From contig NZ_CP093384.1 in assembly GCF_022655055.1 (NCBI RefSeq), positions 558,001 to 622,000 of the forward strand: a DNA stretch of 64,000 bases, read 5' to 3'. The position numbers were made by a program, and so were the translations under genes. The notes beneath the pieces are model-generated. The model was given only the letters and a program-made list of their open reading frames with translations, had not been told where the DNA came from and searched no databases. Shown here piece by piece: positions 9,314 through 18,353 of the stretch. The stretch's first letter is position 1. Every line of letters begins with the position of its first letter. The stretch comes from Vagococcus sp. CY52-2 (GTDB lineage Bacteria; Bacillota; Bacilli; Lactobacillales; Vagococcaceae).

Positions 9314-9595
9314 ATGTCAGAAGAAACATTATGGGTTAAAGACGTTGAGAAGGGGAAAATGGTTGGCTTAACTTCTACAGCTCAAGACGATTTAGGAAGT
9401 ATCACATTTGTGATGTTGCCAAAAGTAGGTAAAGAGATAAAAATAGGCGATCCTATCGTTGAATTAGAAGCTGAAAAAGCAGTTGTTGAATATGATTCAC
9501 CTGTTTCAGGTACTATTGTATCCATTAACGAAGAAGCTGAAAAAAATCCTAAGTTACTTGATGAAAAAGATGCTTGGCTATGTATTATTAAATAG
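9314..9595 (+). CDS. gcvH: Glycine-cleavage H-like lipoyl protein
   Basis: A 93-residue lipoyl-domain protein, shorter than the usual ~125 residues of GcvH. The candidate lipoylated Lys55 sits in LEAEKAVVEYDSPVSG, followed by GTIVSINEEAEKNPKLL. No gcvP or gcvT is visible here. In Firmicutes GcvH can relay lipoyl groups to other enzymes (established for Bacillus LipL), so a carrier role is plausible. It forms an operon with the ArsC-fold gene and ends at a hairpin shared with the convergent small gene. Confidence 0.83.
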   Translation: MSEETLWVKDVEKGKMVGLTSTAQDDLGSITFVMLPKVGKEIKIGDPIVELEAEKAVVEYDSPVSGTIVSINEEAEKNPKLLDEKDAWLCIIK

Positions 9596-9596
9596 A

Positions 9597-9628
9597 AAAG
9601 AACCCACATAATGTGTGGATTCTTTTTT
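9597..9628. terminator. Terminator between gcvH and the convergent small gene
   Basis: AAAGAACCCACA (9597-9608) pairs with TGTGGATTCTTT (9614-9625) apart from one mismatch, and is followed by T residues. It reads well for gcvH; the A-rich left flank may also stop the minus-strand operon. Confidence 0.75.
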
Positions 9629-9782
9629 ATTTTCTGTCCTTATCAGTAGGGGATGGCTTGACTGAAAAATTAACGGTTGTTTTTTCTTTTTCAGGTTTAT
9701 CTTTTTTATCCTCTTTTGGTTCTATTGCAAATTCTTCAAACATCTTTTCAAGTGAGTCTTTTCGTTTAAATGTTAATCCCAT
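9627..9782 (-). CDS. Small charged protein, 51 aa
   Basis: A 51-residue, strongly charged hydrophilic protein (MGLTFKRKDSLEKMFEEF at its start, then a Lys/Glu/Asp-rich tail). Its ATG follows the stop of the upstream oxidase without a gap (TAAATG), and GGGAGG lies in the oxidase's last codons, so translation is coupled. The N-terminal pattern recalls the small SPJ_0845-type proteins of streptococci, which I offer only as a tentative resemblance. Function unknown. It ends at the hairpin shared with gcvH. Confidence 0.72.
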   Translation of the reverse strand: MGLTFKRKDSLEKMFEEFAIEPKEDKKDKPEKEKTTVNFSVKPSPTDKDRK

Positions 9783-10922
9783 TTATAATTCCTCCCAGGT
9801 TATAGGTTTGATATAGTGATTGGGTTGAGCTTTATACCTGTCAAAATTTGTTTCTTTCTTTAATAACCAGTCTACCAATGTTTTACCAATTATTGGTCCA
9901 GTTGTCAAACCAGAAGACCCTAAGCCACTGGCAACCCACAAGTTTTTAAGGCCTTTTACTTCGCCAAAAAATGGTAAAAAATCTGATGTGTAAGCACGAG
10001 TTCCCACTCTGTGTCGTGTGATAGGTAATTCAACTAAAGAATTAATAGTATCACTTGCCACCAGTTTTAGATGCTCTAATTGTGTATAATCGGGTGTTAA
10101 GTCAAATCCTTCATCATTTTCATGAGTAGCACCAATTAATATGTTTCCATCATAAAAAGGGATGATATCAGATTCTCCAACAGGCATGATAACAGGTAAA
10201 TCTGCTGTAGAAAGATTAGATTGTACTTCAATGAGTTGTCCTTTTTGTGGTCTAATATCAACATGATAGTGAAGTGGTTCTAACAACTGAGGTAACCATG
10301 CTCCAACACTTAAAATTAATGAATCAAACATCAAAATGTCATGTTTAGTATGGACGTTCCATTGATGATTCATATATTCTATCTTGGATACGCTCGTTTT
10401 TATTAACTGATCACTTTCTTTTAAAATAGAATGAATCCCATTGATTAGTTGTTCTCCATCAATTTTAGCACCACCTGTAATAAATAAGGCATCATCTGTT
10501 GATGTGATAAATGGGTACAATTGGTTGATTTCTTTGTCTGATAGATGAGAGATATCGCCAATTTCTGGAGCATCTACTAAACGTTTGTGAGCCATTGATT
10601 CTAATTTATCAAGAAGTTTAGGCGTTTTTTTATAAAGTAACGTTCCAGTTTTATGATAGATTTTTGTTGTATCTAAAAAATCTGATAAATCTGACATGTA
10701 CCGAGTGTAAAACTTAGCCCCTTCTTTAGCTAGAAAGTACCACTCCTTATTTCTTCTTTGTGATAACCAAGGTGAAATGATACCGGCAGCAGCTGAGCTG
10801 GCTTGACCAGTTCCATCATCAAACAAGGTGACATCAATAGTTGGTTCCTGAGATAAATAAAAGGCGGCAGTTGAACCAACAATACCACCACCTATAATTC
10901 CTACTTTATGTTTTAATGACAT
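9783..10922 (-). CDS. FAD-dependent amine/amino-acid oxidase (DadA/ThiO-like)
   Basis: A 379-residue flavoprotein of the DAO family. It has the N-terminal dinucleotide fold GIIGGGIVGSTAAFYLS (about 8-24), the GQASSAAAGIISPW segment that packs on the flavin, and C-terminal ASGLGSSGLTTGPIIG. Substrates in the family include D-amino acids and glycine; this one's cannot be told. No thiamine genes adjoin, which argues against a dedicated ThiO. AAAAGGA precedes the ATG. It is followed directly by the 51-residue protein and preceded by a CDF transporter on the same strand. Confidence 0.85.
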   Translation of the reverse strand: MSLKHKVGIIGGGIVGSTAAFYLSQEPTIDVTLFDDGTGQASSAAAGIISPWLSQRRNKEWYFLAKEGAKFYTRYMSDLSDFLDTTKIYHKTGTLLYKKTPKLLDKLESMAHKRLVDAPEIGDISHLSDKEINQLYPFITSTDDALFITGGAKIDGEQLINGIHSILKESDQLIKTSVSKIEYMNHQWNVHTKHDILMFDSLILSVGAWLPQLLEPLHYHVDIRPQKGQLIEVQSNLSTADLPVIMPVGESDIIPFYDGNILIGATHENDEGFDLTPDYTQLEHLKLVASDTINSLVELPITRHRVGTRAYTSDFLPFFGEVKGLKNLWVASGLGSSGLTTGPIIGKTLVDWLLKKETNFDRYKAQPNHYIKPITWEEL

Positions 10923-10942
10923 ATTATCATATCCTTTTAGCT

Positions 10943-11821
10943 TTATTTACTTGGATAAAAAGGCTCGACATGGACATCAATGTCAAAAATATCATATTTT
11001 TCTTTTAGCTCAGTTTCTAATTGATCGACTAATTGATGACTATTTTCAACAGTTAGAGTTGGATTCATTGAGACAACAACGTCTAAGAATACATTAGCCC
11101 CTAAACTTCTAGCACGAATGCTAACGACATCCATAATACCATCCATATTCAGGATATCATTTTTATATACTGTTAACAAATCTTTATCAAAACCATCAGA
11201 TAAATAAAATGTACTTTCTTTGAAAATTTCATAAGCTGTTTTCAAAATGATACAGCCAATAATAATCGCAGTTAATGTATCAAGCCAACCTAATTTAAAT
11301 GAAGCAGCAAAAACAGCAATAGAAGTCCCAATACTTGTTAGCATGTCACTAAAATTGTCTTTGGCGACGGCATGTAAAGCTTGACTGTTATTTTTTTCTG
11401 CAATTTTTTTATTAATCAAGTAAACCCCATACATAATTGAAGCAGAAAATAGACCAACATAGGCAGCTAATTGACTTGGTTGTTCCAGTTGCCTATCTAC
11501 AATAGAACGGATACCATCCATCACCACTTGAACCCCCACAGCAAACATAATTAAAGAAGTTAATAAAGAGGCGACGTTTTCTGCTTTCCAATGCCCATAT
11601 CGATGCTCATTATCAGCAGGTTTACGAGAAACTTTTAGTCCAATTAAAACAGCAATAGAAGCAATCATATCTGTGAAGTTATTCAACCCATCAGCAGATA
11701 AAGCTTGAGATTTACCATAATAACCAGCAGCTAATTTGATAAAAGCTAAAAAAATGTACGTAAAAATACTAATAAGGGCGCCTTTTTCTGCTTGTTTAAT
11801 TTCATTAATCCTTTTTGTCAA
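10943..11821 (-). CDS. Cation diffusion facilitator (CDF) transporter
   Basis: A membrane antiporter exporting divalent metals such as Zn, Mn or Fe in exchange for protons. About 292 residues with six membrane helices carry the paired metal-site motifs SADGLNNFTDM (helix 2) and HAVAKDNFSDM (helix 5), then a ~85-residue cytoplasmic domain ending DVHVEPFYPSK. The frame opens with GTG at 11830, but that codon overlaps the AAGGAG sequence. TTG at 11821, 8 bases beyond it, is therefore the likelier start. Metal specificity is not readable. It is 20 bases upstream of the oxidase gene. Confidence 0.88.
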   Translation of the reverse strand: MTKRINEIKQAEKGALISIFTYIFLAFIKLAAGYYGKSQALSADGLNNFTDMIASIAVLIGLKVSRKPADNEHRYGHWKAENVASLLTSLIMFAVGVQVVMDGIRSIVDRQLEQPSQLAAYVGLFSASIMYGVYLINKKIAEKNNSQALHAVAKDNFSDMLTSIGTSIAVFAASFKLGWLDTLTAIIIGCIILKTAYEIFKESTFYLSDGFDKDLLTVYKNDILNMDGIMDVVSIRARSLGANVFLDVVVSMNPTLTVENSHQLVDQLETELKEKYDIFDIDVHVEPFYPSK

Positions 11822-11943
11822 TAAACTCACTCCTTAAATGATACGAGAGTTAGTATAACAGACAAATGACCATTTAGAACAGATAGAAAAAAATATTAAG
11901 GCAACCTAAAAAATAAAATAAAAAGCCCCAAAATTAATTGAGA

Positions 11944-12207
11944 CTAAGCTGCAGGATTAATTAATACCCCGTTAATATTATGGACTGTTGTTAAATTAAT
12001 ACGTTCATCATATTTTTCATCTGTTCCTTTTTTAGAAAAATTAAAGTATAGGTCATCCCCGTTATAAACTAATTCAAAAAAGTCGATATCATCATAGATA
12101 AAACGTTCAGAATTATTATAGATAACGACAATTCGTCCTTTTGTAATATATAAATTTGATAATAATACTTTATTTTTTAACTCAATAAGTGAATGTTTTC
12201 TTGGCAT
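11944..12207 (-). CDS. Hypothetical protein, 87 aa
   Basis: An 87-residue protein with a clear AAAAGGAGAG ribosome binding site. It is soluble, beta-rich by appearance (GRIVVIYNNSERFIYDD, YNGDDLYFNF), and lacks a signal peptide or membrane helix. I do not recognise the family. It stands alone between the CDF transporter and the aminotransferase; codon use is like its neighbours, so it looks like a genuine gene. Confidence 0.7.
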   Translation of the reverse strand: MPRKHSLIELKNKVLLSNLYITKGRIVVIYNNSERFIYDDIDFFELVYNGDDLYFNFSKKGTDEKYDERINLTTVHNINGVLINPAA

Positions 12208-12269
12208 AATTATCTCTCCTTTTGTATGTAGTGTATCATAAATAACAGAGTTGATAAAATAATTAGAAA

Positions 12270-13421
12270 TTATTCAAACGTTAGAGTTTCTAAACGATCA
12301 AAAGCTTCTTCTAAAACAGGAATATCTTGTGTCGCTGCTAATCGAATAAAGTTTGAACCACTTTCTCCAAAGGCTTGACCTGGGATAACAAGAATTTGTT
12401 TTTCTGTTAATAATTTCTTAGAAAAGGCGACAGAGTCCAAACCTGTCCGACTAATGTTAATGAAGGCATAAATACTTCCTTTTAGTGAGTGAACACTTAA
12501 AAATGGAATGTCTTGGATACGTTTTTCAATATATTCTAAACGTTCTTTAAATAAATGAACCACTTCTTTTGATACATCTTGATAGTGGTCTAAAGCATAA
12601 ATACCAGCCCGCTGAGAAGGAGTAGGAGCAGAGTAAGTCACATCTTCAGATAATAAATGACAGGCATCGTTAATATATTTTGGTGCAATCATATAGCCTA
12701 TTCTCCAACCAGTCATAGCAAATGTTTTTGAAAAACTACTAAAGGTAATCGTATTATCTGGCGCTAATGAAGCCATAGGAGTAAAAGGTTCGCCAAAAGT
12801 GAATGCTTCATAAACTTCATCTGATAAGATAAATAAATTATGTGTTATTGCGAGTTCCGCTATTTTAGTTAAGGTACCTTTAGAAAAAACGGCACCAGTT
12901 GGATTATTTGGAGAGTTAATGATAATGGCTTTTGTTTTTGTCGTAATAGCTTTTTCTAAAATAATTGGATCAATTTGAAAGTCATCTTTCTCATAAGTTG
13001 GAATGATAATAGGTGTTCCACCAGCCTCAATAACTTGTGTTTTATAAGGAGAAAAGTAAGGTTCATGTATAATGACTTCATCTCCTTCATTTAATAAAAC
13101 TTGAAGAGTAAGATACATACCTTGTAAAGCACCCACAGTAGCGCGTACTTGATTTTTTTCAAAAGATAAATCATATTGTTTTTTATAAAAATTGATAACG
13201 CTTGTTAAAAAGTCGTCACTTCCATCAGAAGCAGTGTAATGCGTGTGTCCGTTATAAGTGTCTTTAAATGCCGAGTCAATAATTTCTTTAGGAGTTGTGA
13301 TGTCGGGATCGCCAATAGATAGATTTAATAGGTTAGGGGTTTTACTGGCTAAATCAGTAAATTCCATTAATAAATTTTCGCTTGGTATTTGGTAAAAAGT
13401 ATTTAACATTGTTTTATTCAT
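12270..13421 (-). CDS. PLP-dependent class I/II aminotransferase
   Basis: A 383-residue fold-type I aminotransferase. It shows NSPNNPTGAVFSKG, the PLP-lysine motif SFSKTFAMTGWRIGY, and the C-terminal NFIRLAAT that carries the carboxylate-binding arginine. It resembles the PatA/aspartate-type group; the amino acid used is not determinable. GGAGG lies 6 bases before the ATG. A strong hairpin separates it from the glutamine transporter genes upstream, so it is probably transcribed alone. Confidence 0.88.
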   Translation of the reverse strand: MNKTMLNTFYQIPSENLLMEFTDLASKTPNLLNLSIGDPDITTPKEIIDSAFKDTYNGHTHYTASDGSDDFLTSVINFYKKQYDLSFEKNQVRATVGALQGMYLTLQVLLNEGDEVIIHEPYFSPYKTQVIEAGGTPIIIPTYEKDDFQIDPIILEKAITTKTKAIIINSPNNPTGAVFSKGTLTKIAELAITHNLFILSDEVYEAFTFGEPFTPMASLAPDNTITFSSFSKTFAMTGWRIGYMIAPKYINDACHLLSEDVTYSAPTPSQRAGIYALDHYQDVSKEVVHLFKERLEYIEKRIQDIPFLSVHSLKGSIYAFINISRTGLDSVAFSKKLLTEKQILVIPGQAFGESGSNFIRLAATQDIPVLEEAFDRLETLTFE

Positions 13422-13440
13422 TGATATCCTCCTTAATAAT

Positions 13441-13476
13441 AAAAAAAGTCAAAGGTTTCTCCTTTGACTTTTTTAT
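13441..13476 (-). terminator. Terminator after the glutamine-type ABC operon
   Basis: AAAAAAAGTCAAAGG (13441-13455) and CCTTTGACTTTTTT (13461-13474) form an 11-14 bp stem with a 5-base loop. On the minus strand it ends in a T run and overlaps the last codon of the ATPase gene. Confidence 0.85.
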
Positions 13477-14195
13477 AGTACTTTTTCTAAAAAGCCTTGT
13501 GTTCTGTCATTTTTTGGGTGTAAAAAGATATCATCAGGGGCTCCTTCTTCTTGAATTACCCCTTTATCCATAAAAATCACTCGATCGGCTACTTCTCGGG
13601 CAAATCCCATCTCATGAGTCACGACGACCATGGTCATGCCTTCTTCGGCTAACGCATTCATAACGGCTAGAACTTCACCAACCATCTCAGGATCTAGCGC
13701 ACTCGTTGGTTCGTCAAATAACATGACATCTGGATGCATCGCTAGGGCACGCGCGATCGCGACACGTTGTTGTTGACCACCAGATAAACTTTTTGGGTAT
13801 TGATTGGCTTTATCTTTTAGTCCAACTCGTTCTAATAGAGCAAGTCCTTCTCTGTCAGCTATGTCTTGTGACTCATTTTTTACTTTTACTGGGCTAATAG
13901 TCAAATTTTCTAACACTGTTTTATGTGGGAAGAGGTTAAAGTTTTGGAACACCATCCCCATTTTTTGACGGAGTTGATTGATGTCTACTTTTGGATCAAG
14001 TAGGTTGGTTCCCTCAAATTCAATCATACCACTAGTCGGTGTTTCGAGTAAATTTAAACAACGTAGAAACGTACTTTTTCCGCTACCAGAAGGGCCAATC
14101 ACTACAACCACTTCACCTGCTTTTATATCTAGATTAATTCCTTTTAAGACGTCATTATCACCAAAGGATTTTTTTAAATCGTGTATCTTAATCAT
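13473..14195 (-). CDS. glnQ: Polar amino-acid ABC transporter ATPase (GlnQ-type)
   Basis: The ATP-hydrolysing subunit of a polar amino-acid importer. The 240 residues contain Walker [10 protein letters not shown], the Q-loop, [15 protein letters not shown] and Walker [17 protein letters not shown], typical of GlnQ-type ATPases. The frame is open to 14204, but TTG there is too close to GGAG. ATG 14195 (MIKIHDL) lies 11 bases from it and overlaps the permease stop by 8 bases. It pairs with the fused receptor-permease encoded just upstream. Glutamine is the likely substrate by family, not proven. Confidence 0.93.
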   Translation of the reverse strand: MIKIHDLKKSFGDNDVLKGINLDIKAGEVVVVIGPSGSGKSTFLRCLNLLETPTSGMIEFEGTNLLDPKVDINQLRQKMGMVFQNFNLFPHKTVLENLTISPVKVKNESQDIADREGLALLERVGLKDKANQYPKSLSGGQQQRVAIARALAMHPDVMLFDEPTSALDPEMVGEVLAVMNALAEEGMTMVVVTHEMGFAREVADRVIFMDKGVIQEEGAPDDIFLHPKNDRTQGFLEKVL

Positions 14196-15645
14196 TGGTA
14201 CCAATTCTCCTTTCAGCTACACCTAATGCACGAGATAAGGTGAAGGTTAATACAAAATAAATCAATGATGCAATTAAAATTGGTAAGAATGGTTTGAAAC
14301 TTGCACCACGTACTACGCCTGCTTGGAACATTAATTCAGATACCCCGATAACAGATACCACAGATGATTCTTTAATGACAGTCACAAACTCATTTCCTAA
14401 AGCAGGTAAAATATTTTTAATCGCTTGTGGCATGATAATATATCGCATCGCTTTTTTCTGACTCATACCTAGAGATCGTGCCGCTTCAGCTTGTCCTTTA
14501 TCAACGGCGTTTAACCCAGCACGAATGATTTCAGCTACATAAGCCCCACTGTTTAGTGATAAGGCCACACAACTTGATGCAAGAGCACTTAGGTTAATTC
14601 CTAAAACATTTAGTCCAAAGAACACTAAAAAGATTTGAACCAGTAGGGGAGTCCCACGCACGTATTCGATGTAGATGACTGAAATCCACTTAAATAATTT
14701 ATTTTTCGATTGTTTCATTAACGCAAGCAGTGTTCCTAAAATACTACCAAACAGTACCCCAATAATGGCTAGGAAAATCGTGTAGCCAGTCCCTTTAATG
14801 TAGTAGGGAGCATATTTTTTCATAAAAGACTCATCTTGGAACATATAAGGAATGACTTCTTTTTTGTACTCAGTCATTAAATCTTTATCATTAATTTCCT
14901 TTATAGAAGCATTAACTAAATTTAAAAAATCAGGTGCATTTTTTTGTATAGCCACTGCCGTTCCTTTATTTGCATTATCAAGTCTAATATCAGCAAACAT
15001 TAATGAGTTGTCTTGTGTTAGGTAAGCTTCAGCGACTGGCTCTTCAATGACAGCAGCATCAATTTTCTTTTTTTGGAGTTGTAAAATAATATCAGGTACT
15101 TGTTGGAGAGAGACTGTATTGGCATGTAATTCATCGTTAGAAAGTTCTTCTTGCATGGATTGAACTTGTGCTCCAACTTTTATACCGTTAAAATCATCAA
15201 CTGTTTTAAATTTATCTTTGTCTTCTTTTCTAATAACTATTTTTTGTTCGACTGTCATATAAGGATCAGAAAAATTAACTTCTTTTAATCGTTCTGGAGA
15301 GGGAGACATACCAGAGATAATTAAATCAATTTTTCCAGTTTTAAGCGCCCCAATTAACGCATCAAATCCATACTCTTCGACTTTTAATTTAACGCCCATA
15401 TCATCTGCAATTTTTTGAGCGATTAAAATATCAGTCCCAACGACTTGATCTTTTCCATCCATTGTTGCGTGGAACTCATATGGAGCATAATCAGCAGACA
15501 AACCAACTGTCAATACCCCTTTATCTTTAATATTTTTCAAAATAGTCTCTTCTTCTGCAAATGTATGTAATGGCACTATAGTAGTTAGTACACCAATAAT
15601 AAGTGTAAATAATAGCATTAACTTTTTTCTTAGTGAGCGTTTCAT
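14188..15645 (-). CDS. Fused substrate-binding protein-permease (GlnPH-type)
   Basis: A 485-residue fusion. It consists of a signal peptide (hydrophobic residues 9-28, ending near HTFAEEE), one periplasmic-type amino-acid-binding domain (about 35-260, with [10 protein letters not shown] and [13 protein letters not shown]), then a permease domain. The permease has [15 protein letters not shown] and the [22 protein letters not shown] coupling loop. Such fusions are known in lactic acid bacteria as GlnP, importing glutamine/glutamate. Only one binding domain is present, whereas Lactococcus GlnP has two. GGAG lies upstream of ATG 15645. Confidence 0.92.
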   Translation of the reverse strand: MKRSLRKKLMLLFTLIIGVLTTIVPLHTFAEEETILKNIKDKGVLTVGLSADYAPYEFHATMDGKDQVVGTDILIAQKIADDMGVKLKVEEYGFDALIGALKTGKIDLIISGMSPSPERLKEVNFSDPYMTVEQKIVIRKEDKDKFKTVDDFNGIKVGAQVQSMQEELSNDELHANTVSLQQVPDIILQLQKKKIDAAVIEEPVAEAYLTQDNSLMFADIRLDNANKGTAVAIQKNAPDFLNLVNASIKEINDKDLMTEYKKEVIPYMFQDESFMKKYAPYYIKGTGYTIFLAIIGVLFGSILGTLLALMKQSKNKLFKWISVIYIEYVRGTPLLVQIFLVFFGLNVLGINLSALASSCVALSLNSGAYVAEIIRAGLNAVDKGQAEAARSLGMSQKKAMRYIIMPQAIKNILPALGNEFVTVIKESSVVSVIGVSELMFQAGVVRGASFKPFLPILIASLIYFVLTFTLSRALGVAERRIGTND

Positions 15646-15873
15646 TACAAAACTCCTTTCTTTTTATCATGTTTTTCATTATAGAATAAATATAATTATT
15701 ATTCAATATTTTTTGGATAAATGTATAAAAATGACTTATATTCAATTTTTTAAGACTGTTTATACATTTTAAGGATAATTATATTTTTATAATGATAAAA
15801 ATTAAAAATAGATTGAGTTTGTTATAATCAAGCAGGTTGAATAAACCTCATTAGATGGAAGAGGAGGAGTAGG

Positions 15874-16716
15874 ATGAATAAAAAATAAAAATTGGGTTAG
15901 CGCTATTTGGTGCAACAGTACCGAGAAGATGCAAATCTTGTTGGGGTGCCTGATGGTAGAACCATTTATTGAGAGACGAATCAAGAAAAAAGATAAATAT
16001 TTTGACAATTTAAACTTACGTAAAGCTCTATCATATGCAATAGATGGAGAAGCCATTATCAACCATGTACTAGGAGATGGATCTAAGATTGTATGCGGGA
16101 TTGTATCTAAAGGGCTTTCGTCAAATCCCAAAACAGTAAAAGATTTTGTTGCAGATTCATAGAAGTACAAAGAGTTTGATGAAAAAAGAAAAAGAATATT
16201 TTGAAAAAGCTAAAAAAGAGTTGATTATTGATACGCATCGTTTCGAGATTTTAACAGATGATCATGACTCAACGAAAACATTGCTGAGTACATTCAAAGT
16301 GCTTATAAAGATGTATTAGGAATTGAAACAAACGTAGCAATTACCACAAAACCCATTCGTCCTGACTGTACGACTGCAAAAGGGGGGGAGATGGTCGTGA
16401 CTGGTTGGGGAGCAAATTATAACGATGTGAGTTCATTCTTAAATTTATTTGTGACAGGAAATAGTTACAACAAAGGGAAATATTCTAATCCTAAATACGA
16501 TAAATTAATCGAAGGATCTAGAACAACGCATGCAACTAATTTAGAAGCGAGATGGCAAAATCATTTGGATGCTGAAAAAGTATTGTTGGGTGAAGGTTAT
16601 GCTGTCATTCGACTATATCAAGTAGTTGAAGGACATTTAATTAATCCTAAAACAAAGGATATGGTCGTCATGTTGCTGGAGCTCCCTATGATTATAAATA
16701 TATGTCAGTAGAGTAA
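15874..16716 (+). pseudogene. Oligopeptide-binding protein (OppA-like), degraded
   Basis: Remains of a peptide ABC transporter receptor. GGAGGAGT precedes an ATG that meets TAA at codon 5. After that signal-peptide scraps (KLGLALFGATV) continue. A large part of the N-terminal domain is missing. Later segments, in different frames, include NLNLRKALSYAIDGEAIINHV-like text, MVVTGWGANYNDVSSFLNLF, and the C-terminal GAPYDYKYMSVE end typical of lactic acid bacterial OppA proteins. Several frameshifts and stops separate them. No other opp genes lie nearby, so this may be a decayed orphan receptor. Confidence 0.85.
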
Positions 16717-16931
16717 TCATAAATTTGAGTATAGAGATTTTACTTAGAATAGTTTTTATATAATTAATCAATAAAATGTAACAAAGTACCCCGTTGAATT
16801 CATGTAAGAGTGAAGCTGAACGGAGGTGTTTTTTATTTTTAAATTTGTTTTGAGTATCAAATTAAAATGATTTTTGTTATAATTAGACAATAGTTACTGA
16901 ATGTCTAGATGTCTAAAGGAGGCGTATTTGT

Positions 16932-17063
16932 ATGTTACCACAAACAGGAGAAGTTATTATGAATTGGCTGCCATATATAGGCATTGCACTTGTTGTCGTT
17001 GTAGCTTTTTTATTGTTTAAGAAAAAAAAATCTAATGACGATGAAGAACAAAATGAACCATAA
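16932..17063 (+). CDS. 43-aa microprotein consisting of an LPQTG sorting signal
   Basis: A 43-residue frame starting MLPQTGEVIMNWLPY, then a hydrophobic helix (about 15-29), a KKKK cluster and an acidic tail. It is laid out like a sortase C-terminal sorting signal, but with nothing in front of it: no signal peptide and no surface domain. AAAGGAGG (16917-16924) is well placed before the ATG. A TATAAT lies at 16878-16883, and a small hairpin follows, so it looks like a complete gene rather than the tail of another. Short LPXTG-only proteins may be known in related bacteria; the function is unknown to me. The alternative is the stub of a deleted surface protein. Confidence 0.68.
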   Translation: MLPQTGEVIMNWLPYIGIALVVVVAFLLFKKKKSNDDEEQNEP

Positions 17064-17070
17064 CACAAGA

Positions 17071-17093
17071 AGCACCTTTTTAGGTGTTTTTTT
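17071..17093 (+). terminator. Small terminator before pepT
   Basis: CACCT (17073-17077) and AGGTG (17082-17086) with a 4-base loop, followed by seven T residues. The stem is short but the T run is good. Confidence 0.6.
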
Positions 17094-17117
17094 GCTATAA
17101 AGAAAAGGAGAGATAAT

Positions 17118-18338
17118 ATGTCAAAACTACTAGAGCGTTTTATTACATATGTCAAACTAAATACACGTTCAGATGCAAGTAGTAGCACCATCCCAACGAC
17201 TTATTCTCAAGTGGAATTTGCCTTAATATTAAAAAAAGAATTAGAAGAAATGGGATTAGATAGTATTTTTTATAATGAAAAAAATGGTTTTTTGACAGCC
17301 AAATTACCTAAAAATAGTGATGAAAAGGTGACGTCAGTTGGATTTATTGCACATTTAGATACAGCTGATTACAATGCTGATAATATCACACCACACGTCT
17401 TTTCTAATTATGATGGTGGTGATGTGGTATTGAATAAAGAAACGAACATCATCATGAAGGTGGATGAGTTTCCTAACTTGAAGGACTATGTAGGAGAAAC
17501 ATTAATTACAACTGATGGAACAACTCTCTTAGGTGCAGATGATAAGGCAGGAATTGTGGAAATATTAGAACTGTTGGACTATTTCATTAGTCATCCAGCG
17601 ATTGAGCATGGAGATATTTATGTTGCTTTTGGTCCTGATGAAGAAATTGGAACAGGGGCAGACCATTTTGATGTATCATATTTTCCAGTGGACTATGCTT
17701 ATACTATTGATAGTGGACGTATCGGACACTTTGAGTATGAAACGTTTAATGCTGCTCAAGCCACGTTAACGATAGATGGGACAAGCGTTCATCCAGGGAC
17801 AGCATATGGCATGATGGTTAATGCATTAAAAGTGGCAATAAATATAGATGCACAACTTCCTCAATTGGATGTACCAGAAAAAACACGAGGTTACGAAGGA
17901 TTTTATCTACTTCATGATTTAGAGGGAAGCATTGACTCAGCGACAATGACTTATATTATTCGAGATCATGATAAAGCTCGCTTTGCTGAGAGAAAAGACT
18001 ATATGACACGACTTGTTGATGAAATGAATAAGACGTTTGATCGTCCAAGAATTTCTCTTCAATTAGTTGATCAATACTATAATATGAAAGACATCATAGA
18101 ACAAGATATGAGAAGTGTTGATGTTGCTGTTAAAGCAATGAAACAGTTAAGTATTGACCCAATTATTACCCCTTTTAGAGGTGGAACAGATGGTTCAAAA
18201 ATATCATTTATGGGTGTGCCTACACCAAATATTTTTACAGGTGGAGAAAATTTTCATGGGCAATATGAATTTATTACATTAGAATCGATGGAAACTGTTG
18301 CAAAATTATTGATAGAAATTGTTAAATTAAGTGATTAA
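17118..18338 (+). CDS. pepT: Peptidase T (tripeptide aminopeptidase)
   Basis: A dizinc M20-family enzyme releasing the N-terminal residue from tripeptides in the cytoplasm. The 406 residues carry FIAHLDTADYN (first metal ligands), TTLLGADDKAGIVEIL, GPDEEIGTGADHF and, near the C terminus, FRGGTDGSKISFMG and NIFTGGENFHGQYE. Length and motifs match PepT throughout. AAAGGAGAG precedes the ATG. The dehydrogenase frame starts 15 bases after the stop with its own GGAGG, so the two may be cotranscribed. Confidence 0.95.
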   Translation: MSKLLERFITYVKLNTRSDASSSTIPTTYSQVEFALILKKELEEMGLDSIFYNEKNGFLTAKLPKNSDEKVTSVGFIAHLDTADYNADNITPHVFSNYDGGDVVLNKETNIIMKVDEFPNLKDYVGETLITTDGTTLLGADDKAGIVEILELLDYFISHPAIEHGDIYVAFGPDEEIGTGADHFDVSYFPVDYAYTIDSGRIGHFEYETFNAAQATLTIDGTSVHPGTAYGMMVNALKVAINIDAQLPQLDVPEKTRGYEGFYLLHDLEGSIDSATMTYIIRDHDKARFAERKDYMTRLVDEMNKTFDRPRISLQLVDQYYNMKDIIEQDMRSVDVAVKAMKQLSIDPIITPFRGGTDGSKISFMGVPTPNIFTGGENFHGQYEFITLESMETVAKLLIEIVKLSD

Positions 18339-18353
18339 AAGGAGGAACAATTT

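Noticed and set aside
13473-15645. T-box or other riboswitch upstream of the glutamine-type transporter
   Set aside because: The 200 bases before the gene contain no T-box sequence (UGGN-type antiterminator) and no stable hairpin.
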